Assembly: GCF_009910845.1 (NCBI RefSeq)
Contig: NZ_SIJB01000029.1
Location: 62,001 to 126,000, forward strand
Origin: Chengkuizengella marina
GTDB taxonomy: Bacteria > Bacillota > Bacilli > Paenibacillales > KCTC-33759
Length of the DNA stretch: 64,000 nt
Direction of reading: 5' to 3'
Under the pieces are notes generated by a model. That model did no database searches, had not been told where the DNA came from, and was given only the letters and a program-made list of their open reading frames with translations. Positions 58,401 to 64,000 of this stretch are shown here, piece after piece. Positions within the stretch are counted from its first letter, which is position 1. Each line of letters opens with the position of its first letter. Both the position numbers and the translations under genes were made by a program.

Positions 58401-61400
58401 AGAGATATTGGGTGTTTCCAAGGTGGGTCTAAACGATCATTTCTTCCACTTAGGTGGCCACTCTTTAAAGTCCATTACTTTGTATACGAGAATGAATAAA
58501 GAATTCAATTCAAATTTTCCTTTAAAAGAAATATTTAAGACTCCTAGATTGAGAGATATGGCAAATCGAATTATGTTTGCTGGAAAGAAAGTTTACGATT
58601 CAATAGAACCAGCAGCTAAAGCAGACTACTATGCTGTTTCATCGGCTCAAAAGAGATTGATGATTATAAACCAAATTGAAGGTTACAATACGGCTTATAA
58701 TATGCCGTTTGTATTAAAGCTTGAAGGGGATTTAAACACAGAAAAATTGAGGAAAGTCTTTAAAGCCTTAATTCAAAGGCATGAAACCTTTAGAACATCT
58801 TTTAAGCTGAAAAATGAAGAACCTATACAAAAAATAAAGAATGAAGTGATTTTTGAAATAGAACAATTCAATATTCAAAACTATGAACAACTAGAATATG
58901 TATTGGATCGTTTTATTGCCCCTTTTGACCTGCAACAAGCACCACTGCTTCGAGTATGTCTTGCTAGAGTTGGAAAAAATACTAACTATTTGATAGGGGA
59001 TATGCACCATATTATTTCTGATGGAACATCCATAGGTTTGCTTGTACATGAATTCAGCACGTTATATAACAATGAAGAACTAGATGAATTATCGATACAA
59101 TATAAAGATTTTTCCGCATGGCAAAATCAAAGAATGGAATCATTAAATGAGCAGAGAAAATATTGGGTTGAACAATTTTCTGGAGAAATCCCAGTATTAA
59201 ATATGCCTACAGATTTTCCAAGACCTCAAATTCAAACCTTTGAAGGGGATCGTTTATCCATTCGTTTGGATCATGAAATGATTTCCAACTTAAATAAAAT
59301 GTGTTCTGATACAGAAACCACATTAAATATGATGATGTTAACCGCTTATTACATTTTATTATCTAAGTATACAAGACAAGATGATATCGTTGTAGGTTCG
59401 CCTATTAGTGGAAGATCTCATGCGGATTTAGAAAATATGATGGGGATGTTCGTAGGAACATTACCACTAAGAAATTACCCAAAGGGTGAAAAAACGTTCA
59501 AGGAATTTCTTAATGAAGTAAAAGATAACATATTGCATGCGCTAGAAAACCAAGAATATCAATATGAGCAATTGATAGAACAATTAGATATTGAAAGAGA
59601 TCTAAGTAGAAATCCATTATTTGATACGATGTTTGCCGTGCAAAATATAGAGAATACTCCATTGAAAATGGAAGGTTTACAAGTAGAAGCAGTACAGATT
59701 GACTCTAAAACGTCTAAATTTGACCTAACTTTTACTGTAGAAGAAGATGAAGCAGGAATTTTATTAGAGGTAGAGTATGCTACAAAACTGTTTAAAAAAG
59801 AAACAATAGAAAGGTTGGCCAATCATTATCTTCATATTTTACATGTAGTTATTCGTGATTTAGAGATTAACATATCAGAAATTGATATGTTGTCAAGTGA
59901 AGAGAAAAATCAGATCTTCAATCAATTTAATGATACAACGAAAGAATACCCTAAAGATAAAACAATTCAACAATGTTTTGAAGAACAAGTAAAAAGAAAT
60001 CCAAATTCAATAGCCATGGTAAGTGAAGATATAAAGCTGACTTATAAAGAACTAAATGAGAAAGCAAATCACCTTGCGCTTTTATTAAGAAAAGAAGGTG
60101 TAAAAGCGGATAGCATCGTTGCGATTATGCAAGAGCGTTCTATGGAATTAGTAATCGCTATGTTAGCAACCCTCAAAGCTGGAGGAGCATATCTACCTAT
60201 TGATCCAGAATACCCTGTGGAGAGAGTGGAGTATATATTACAGGATAGTGAAGCAGAAATATTACTTACTCAAACACCTTACACAAGTAAAATGAATCCA
60301 AATTTAAAAATGTTCGAACTTGAACAACCAGAGAAGATGAAAAGTGAAGCGGATAATCTTGAGATTCAAAATAGGGTAGATCATTTATCTTATATCATCT
60401 ATACGTCCGGTTCTACAGGAAAACCTAAAGGTGTGATGGTAGAGCATCAAAACGTGGTTCGATTAGTTAAAAATACGAATTATGTATCTTTTGATGAAGG
60501 CGATCGAATTTTACAAATTGGAGCACAGGTTTTTGATGCATGTACTTTTGAGATTTGGGGTGCACTCTTAAATGGTTTGGAGCTTTACATCGTTGACCAA
60601 TTTACAATATTAAGTCCAAATAAATTAGAAGAAGCTTTTAAAAAGTACAAAATTACAACGATATTTTTAACCTCTCCTTTTTTCACTCAGTTGTCTCAGT
60701 ATAAACCAGAGATGTTTGCTGGGATAAAAACCCTACTAGTCGGAGGGGATGTTATATCACCTAAAAATATGAATGAAGTGCGAAAGAAATGTCCAGGTTT
60801 GCAATGGGTACATGTTTACGGACCTACAGAAAATACGACCTTTTCTACTTACTTTAATGTTGATGAAGACTATGATGTGAATATTCCTATAGGTTTTCCA
60901 ATTCATAACTCTACTTCTTATATCGTAGATCAAAATGGGAAACTTGTACCAATAGGTGTACCTGGTGAAATCTGGGTTGGTGGGGACGGTGTAGCAAGAG
61001 GATATAAAAACCTTGAAGAGCTAACATCAACACAGTTTATTGTAGACCCATTTGCCCCAGAAGGAAAAATATATCGAACAGGAGATATGGCAAAGTGGTT
61101 GCCAGATGGAAGTATTGAATTTATTGGTAGAATTGATAAACAAGTTAAAATTAGGGGGTTTCGAGTAGAAGTTGGTGAGATTGAAAGTCAAATTTTGACT
61201 CATCCTAATATAAAAGAAACGGTTGTAGTTGTATATGAACAAAATCAAAGCAAACCCTTATGTGCTTATCTCGTTTTAGAAAAAGAACTTTCCCTATTAG
61301 AAGTAAAAGAATATTTAAAAGAAAGATTGCCGGAATATATGGTTCCTTCTAGTTTTGTATTTATGGATAAACTTCCTTTAAATCCAAATGGCAAGATTGA

Positions 61401-64000
61401 TCGAAAAGCATTACCAGAACCTAAGTTAAACATTGAGCAAGAAATTATTCCACCAACAACAGAATTGGAAGAAATATTGGTTGAAATTTGGGAAAAAGTC
61501 TTGGGAGTAGAGCCGATTGGCACTCACCATAATTTCTTTGAGCTTGGTGGTGATTCCATTAAAGCAATCCAGATGGTATCTAAATTAAATAGCCAGGGTT
61601 ATACTGTGACGGTTAAGGACTTATTTCAGAATCCTGAAATTATAAAACTTAGTAAATATGTACAACTAGATAAGAGAGAAGCTAATCAAGCTATCGTTGA
61701 AAATGATGTGGAATTAAGTCCTATTCAAAAATGGTTTTTTGACAGTGACTTTACTGACAAACACCACTTTAATCAGGCAGTAATGCTGTACAGAAAAGAT
61801 GGTTTTGAAGTTGAAACACTTCAGAAGGCATTTACAAACATTATCCAGCATCATGATGCTTTACGAATGGTTTATCCTAATCATGAAGGAAAGTTAAAAC
61901 AATATAATCGAGGTTTGGAAGGTCCTTTATTTGATCTTACTGTAGAAGAACTTTCAGAGAATGTCGAATATGAACATCATATTGCAAAAACGGTTGAGAG
62001 AATTCATCATAGCATCAATTTAGGACAAGGCCCACTAGTAAAACTAGGTTTGTTTAAAACAAATGAAGGTGATCATTTACTTATCGTCATACATCATTTA
62101 GTCATCGATGGTGTATCATGGAGGATTTTATTTGAAGACCTTACTTCAACATATATGCAGCTGAAGAGGAATGAAACGATCCAATTGCCTAAAAAAACAG
62201 ATTCATATTTAAAATGGTCAAATGAATTGAAAAAGATTGCAAATGAAATCAAGTTTTTGAAAAAAGAAAAAGCATATTGGAATAAGATTGAATCTTCTAA
62301 TATTATCCCTATTCCTAAAGATAACGAACAAGTAGAAAGAAAAGGAATAGATAGTCAAACATATAAATTCCAACTGTCAGTAGAAGAAACTACTAAATTG
62401 TTAACTAATGTACACAAAGCATATAACACAGAGATGAACGATATTTTGTTATGTGCGCTGGGTCTATCATTAAAGAAATGGACAGGAGAGAATCAATTCA
62501 TGATCAGCTTAGAAGGTCATGGAAGGGAAGAAGTTATAAAAGATATCAATATCGGAAGAACGATAGGCTGGTTTACGTCTATTTATCCAGTTCGATTAAA
62601 TATGAAATACTCAACAAATCTTTCTAATCAAATCAAACATCTGAAAGAAAAATTAAGGCAAATTCCTAATAAGGGAATAGGGTATGGAATGATAAAATAT
62701 TTGACATCAGATGATTTGAAAACAAAGATAAGCTCTGGAATCAACCCTGAAATAAGCTTTAATTACCTAGGACAATTTGATACAGATGTGAATACAGTGT
62801 CATTTGAAAGTTCCCCGCTCTCAGTTGGTGAAGAGGTGAGTACAAATTCAGAAAGACAGTATGTACTAGATATTATTAGCTCTGTGGAGAATGGAATGTT
62901 AAATGTATCCATTACGTATGATGTAAATGAATATAAAAGCGATACAATGATTCAGTTTGCTTCTTACATGCAAGAGAGTCTGGATCATATTATACAACAC
63001 TGTGTGAATAAAGGGTTTAAGGAAATCACACCTTCTGATGTGGGGGCAAAGGATCTTTCTATTCATGGATTTGAATCCTTGCCAATTGAGAAATCAGAAA
63101 TAAAGCGTATTTATAATTTAAGTCCAATGCAAGAAGGAATGTTATTTCATTCTTTATTGAATCCTGAATCATCCGCTTATTTTGAACAATTATCCAGCAC
63201 GATAAGAGGAAAAATTGATATAGATGTTTTAGAAAAGAGTTTTCATTTTCTAGTTGAAAAATACGATATTCTTCGTACAAACTTTATGCACTCAAATTTA
63301 AAAAGACCTAAACAAGTTGTATTCAAAAACAAAAAACTAAAGATCCAATTTAAAGATTTCTCTCATTTAAAACAACTTGAAATCCAAAATGAAATACGGA
63401 AATTTAAAATTAAAGATAAAGAATATATCTTTGATTTAACGAAAGATGATCTTTTTAGAATGTCAGTTTTAAAAATAACAGACGATCAATTTGAGGTGAT
63501 TTGGAGTTTTCATCATATTTTGATGGATGGTTGGTGTTTACAGCCAATTACACAAGAACTATTTGAAATTTATCATAAACTGAAACACAACGATTCTATT
63601 GTAATTGGAGATACCCCTTCATATTCAAATTATATTGAATGGTTGGATGAGCAGGATTATGAAGAAGCAAAAACGTTCTGGGAGCAATACCTTTCAAATT
63701 ATGAGATGAAAGCAACGTTACCGACATCTCATATGAACAATGATATAAAGCCATATAAACAAGTAAATAAAGTGGTGAAATTTAGCAGAGAGACTACACA
63801 AAAATTAGAGAAAATAGCTAAAGATTATCACATCACATTAAACACTATTTTTCAAACTGCTTGGGGTATATTGCTCAGCAAGTATAACCATACAAATGAC
63901 GTAGTTTTTGGTATGGTGACTTCTGGAAGACCTGCTGAAATTAAAAATGTTGATAAGATGATAGGTCTATTTATCAATACGATTCCTATCAGAATAAAAG
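55474..64000 (+). CDS. NRPS, C-A(Gly)-T-C-A(Ile)-T-E-C..., incomplete at window end
   Basis: The coding frame runs open from ATG 55474 to the last base (2,842 complete codons, no stop), so the C-terminal part lies outside the window. Order: C for D-donors (HHILMDG at 144); A 463-953 with pocket DILQMGMVWK, read as Gly; T (S997); C 1053-1476 (H1178); A 1496-1986 with pocket DAFFLGVTFK, the code I associate with Ile; T (S2028); epimerase 2076-2526 (H2207); then another D-accepting C domain from about 2543 (HHILMDG at 2680), cut by the window. AGGAGTGG (55461-55468) precedes the ATG by 5 nt. It starts 20 nt after the previous stop. It should add Gly and D-Ile (or D-allo-Ile) and at least one further residue. 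No thioesterase is seen yet. Confidence 0.92.
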   Translation, partial: MSTKLEIKSVYNLSPMQEGMLFHSLLNPDSPAYYEQLSCTINGTINVQILEQSFNLLIEKYDILRTNFMYENIQKPKQIVFKKRKINITFKDISHMDELQQKNEIDHYKKNDKNKSFNLSRDFLLRMSVFKKSEREYVLIWSYHHILMDGWGLQTIVQEIFETYHQLKRNLPVVLEDVPVYSDYIKWLDQQDHDQARLFWNSYLKNYDTKAMLPKNNVDHKQELYHQEETIIKLDKIRTEKLQNIAKKYKVTLNVLLQASWGILLSQYNNTRDVVFGMVTSGRPAEIENIEKMIGLFINTIPVRINYKNKSTFDQLIKQIQETSIEKKNVDFFPLAEIQSGSSLKQDLIDHIFWFQNFEDESLNSVDHEEFQIVDYEDFEQTNYDFNVVFMHKASLEMKFKYNAVVYNKRTIDRIGNHFKNIISAISENPEVGIQSIQLVTKDELKQMTDEFNNTSMKYQHHKLIHQLFEEQVKRDENKIAAVCGDQKITYGKLNEKANQLANTLRSHGVNSGSLVGIMLHRSIDMFVGILGVLKAGGAYLPIDPEHPSQRIQYMLKDAQAEIILLHPRFKESINTGTKILYYEDRLFTGESNNLVPVNSSKDLAYTIYTSGSTGKPKGVMISHQAIHNFIEAMCAEIPFRSNKTILALTTISFDIFVLETILPLVKGLKVVIADEYEQMDPIALNQLIVDQAVDMIQITPSRLKMLITQDPKMIFLEQVKEIMIGGEALPVHLLETIKQFSNLKIFNMYGPTETTVWSCVSNLTEKSKVDIGKPIANTQVYILDENNQCKPMGIPGELCISGDGLALGYLNKEQLTAEKFTDHPFIKGQKIYHTGDLAKWDDDGTIEYMGRTDFQVKIRGYRIELEEIETVILNNKLVQEVVVIGKEDTYGNQYLCAYYVSKENIPKETLMNDLVKELPDYMIPSHFICLDHLPLNQNGKVDRKALPEPDLLVNSKEIYVEPQLSTEKKLAQIWEEILGVSKVGLNDHFFHLGGHSLKSITLYTRMNKEFNSNFPLKEIFKTPRLRDMANRIMFAGKKVYDSIEPAAKADYYAVSSAQKRLMIINQIEGYNTAYNMPFVLKLEGDLNTEKLRKVFKALIQRHETFRTSFKLKNEEPIQKIKNEVIFEIEQFNIQNYEQLEYVLDRFIAPFDLQQAPLLRVCLARVGKNTNYLIGDMHHIISDGTSIGLLVHEFSTLYNNEELDELSIQYKDFSAWQNQRMESLNEQRKYWVEQFSGEIPVLNMPTDFPRPQIQTFEGDRLSIRLDHEMISNLNKMCSDTETTLNMMMLTAYYILLSKYTRQDDIVVGSPISGRSHADLENMMGMFVGTLPLRNYPKGEKTFKEFLNEVKDNILHALENQEYQYEQLIEQLDIERDLSRNPLFDTMFAVQNIENTPLKMEGLQVEAVQIDSKTSKFDLTFTVEEDEAGILLEVEYATKLFKKETIERLANHYLHILHVVIRDLEINISEIDMLSSEEKNQIFNQFNDTTKEYPKDKTIQQCFEEQVKRNPNSIAMVSEDIKLTYKELNEKANHLALLLRKEGVKADSIVAIMQERSMELVIAMLATLKAGGAYLPIDPEYPVERVEYILQDSEAEILLTQTPYTSKMNPNLKMFELEQPEKMKSEADNLEIQNRVDHLSYIIYTSGSTGKPKGVMVEHQNVVRLVKNTNYVSFDEGDRILQIGAQVFDACTFEIWGALLNGLELYIVDQFTILSPNKLEEAFKKYKITTIFLTSPFFTQLSQYKPEMFAGIKTLLVGGDVISPKNMNEVRKKCPGLQWVHVYGPTENTTFSTYFNVDEDYDVNIPIGFPIHNSTSYIVDQNGKLVPIGVPGEIWVGGDGVARGYKNLEELTSTQFIVDPFAPEGKIYRTGDMAKWLPDGSIEFIGRIDKQVKIRGFRVEVGEIESQILTHPNIKETVVVVYEQNQSKPLCAYLVLEKELSLLEVKEYLKERLPEYMVPSSFVFMDKLPLNPNGKIDRKALPEPKLNIEQEIIPPTTELEEILVEIWEKVLGVEPIGTHHNFFELGGDSIKAIQMVSKLNSQGYTVTVKDLFQNPEIIKLSKYVQLDKREANQAIVENDVELSPIQKWFFDSDFTDKHHFNQAVMLYRKDGFEVETLQKAFTNIIQHHDALRMVYPNHEGKLKQYNRGLEGPLFDLTVEELSENVEYEHHIAKTVERIHHSINLGQGPLVKLGLFKTNEGDHLLIVIHHLVIDGVSWRILFEDLTSTYMQLKRNETIQLPKKTDSYLKWSNELKKIANEIKFLKKEKAYWNKIESSNIIPIPKDNEQVERKGIDSQTYKFQLSVEETTKLLTNVHKAYNTEMNDILLCALGLSLKKWTGENQFMISLEGHGREEVIKDINIGRTIGWFTSIYPVRLNMKYSTNLSNQIKHLKEKLRQIPNKGIGYGMIKYLTSDDLKTKISSGINPEISFNYLGQFDTDVNTVSFESSPLSVGEEVSTNSERQYVLDIISSVENGMLNVSITYDVNEYKSDTMIQFASYMQESLDHIIQHCVNKGFKEITPSDVGAKDLSIHGFESLPIEKSEIKRIYNLSPMQEGMLFHSLLNPESSAYFEQLSSTIRGKIDIDVLEKSFHFLVEKYDILRTNFMHSNLKRPKQVVFKNKKLKIQFKDFSHLKQLEIQNEIRKFKIKDKEYIFDLTKDDLFRMSVLKITDDQFEVIWSFHHILMDGWCLQPITQELFEIYHKLKHNDSIVIGDTPSYSNYIEWLDEQDYEEAKTFWEQYLSNYEMKATLPTSHMNNDIKPYKQVNKVVKFSRETTQKLEKIAKDYHITLNTIFQTAWGILLSKYNHTNDVVFGMVTSGRPAEIKNVDKMIGLFINTIPIRIK
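55501..55660 (+). repeat. Duplicated C-domain start, copy 1 (gene start)
   Basis: The DNA encoding VYNLSPMQEGMLFHSLLNP and the following residues at the beginning of the third synthetase is closely repeated at 63108-63267, where it starts an internal C domain. Runs such as AATTTAAGTCCAATGCAAGA are identical in both. Confidence 0.75.
63108..63267 (+). repeat. Duplicated C-domain start, copy 2 (internal junction)
   Basis: Partner of 55501-55660. Here the sequence follows an epimerase and a linker (ITPSDVGAKDLSIHGFES) that looks like a fused version of the C-terminal tail of the preceding synthetase (ITPSDVGGEDLSIEDLEA). Confidence 0.75.

Overview
The window comes from a low-GC, endospore-forming member of the Bacillales, possibly Paenibacillaceae; the assignment is inferred. 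The evidence is uniformly AT-rich DNA, strong AGGAGG-type ribosome binding sites with frequent GTG and TTG starts, a caa3 oxidase operon in the Bacillus ctaCDEFG order, a YhcN/YlaJ-type sporulation lipoprotein, Fur boxes of the Bacillus type and a ytr-type operon. No rRNA, tRNA, CRISPR array, phage or insertion sequence was recognised.

Positions 1-9,300 hold a GH43 beta-xylosidase, an HxlR regulator and an iron-linked block. Two sigma-A promoters carrying Fur boxes drive (i) a lipoprotein followed by a membrane phosphodiesterase and a GT2 glycosyltransferase, and (ii) an exported tail-anchored protein, an FTR1/EfeU-type iron permease and a polytopic GT-C-like protein. Positions 9,435-12,330 are an ECF sigma factor operon (sigma, zinc anti-sigma, a membrane protein with three internal repeats, a LiaF-like membrane protein) with a candidate autoregulated promoter. 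Positions 12,400-15,600 hold a small protein, glutaminase, a Cof-type HAD phosphatase, a small membrane protein and the sporulation lipoprotein. Positions 15,900-20,850 are ctaC-ctaD-ctaE-ctaF-ctaG, the caa3 cytochrome c oxidase.

Positions 21,000-24,600 hold a NatAB/YhaQP-like ABC exporter, a SHOCT protein, a YuzB-like protein behind a promoter with a 20-bp spacer and an inverted repeat, and a DUF326 copper-binding four-helix protein broken by two adjacent in-frame stops. Positions 24,700-30,030 are a YtrA-type operon: GntR regulator, ATPase, permease, MacB-type ATPase and large FtsX-type permease, with a palindromic operator over the promoter.

From about 30,470 to the end of the window runs one large lipopeptide biosynthetic cluster, not complete here. 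A sigma-A promoter leads into a long untranslated leader with a structured, attenuator-like RNA, then a discrete FenF-like malonyl transacylase and three giant synthetases. The first begins like the iturin/mycosubtilin starter enzyme (FAAL-ACP-KS-ACP-aminotransferase-C-T), but its first NRPS module has only a remnant adenylation domain. It then continues into modules whose pocket residues read as Gly and Ser. My reading of the assembly line so far is: beta-amino acyl chain, Gly, D-Ser, Ser, D-X (X unassigned), Gly, D-Ile, then at least one more residue beyond the window. That sequence is not an iturin, so the cluster looks like an iturin-type loading machine joined to a different Gly/Ser-rich peptide line. 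This is the best candidate here for an undescribed system.
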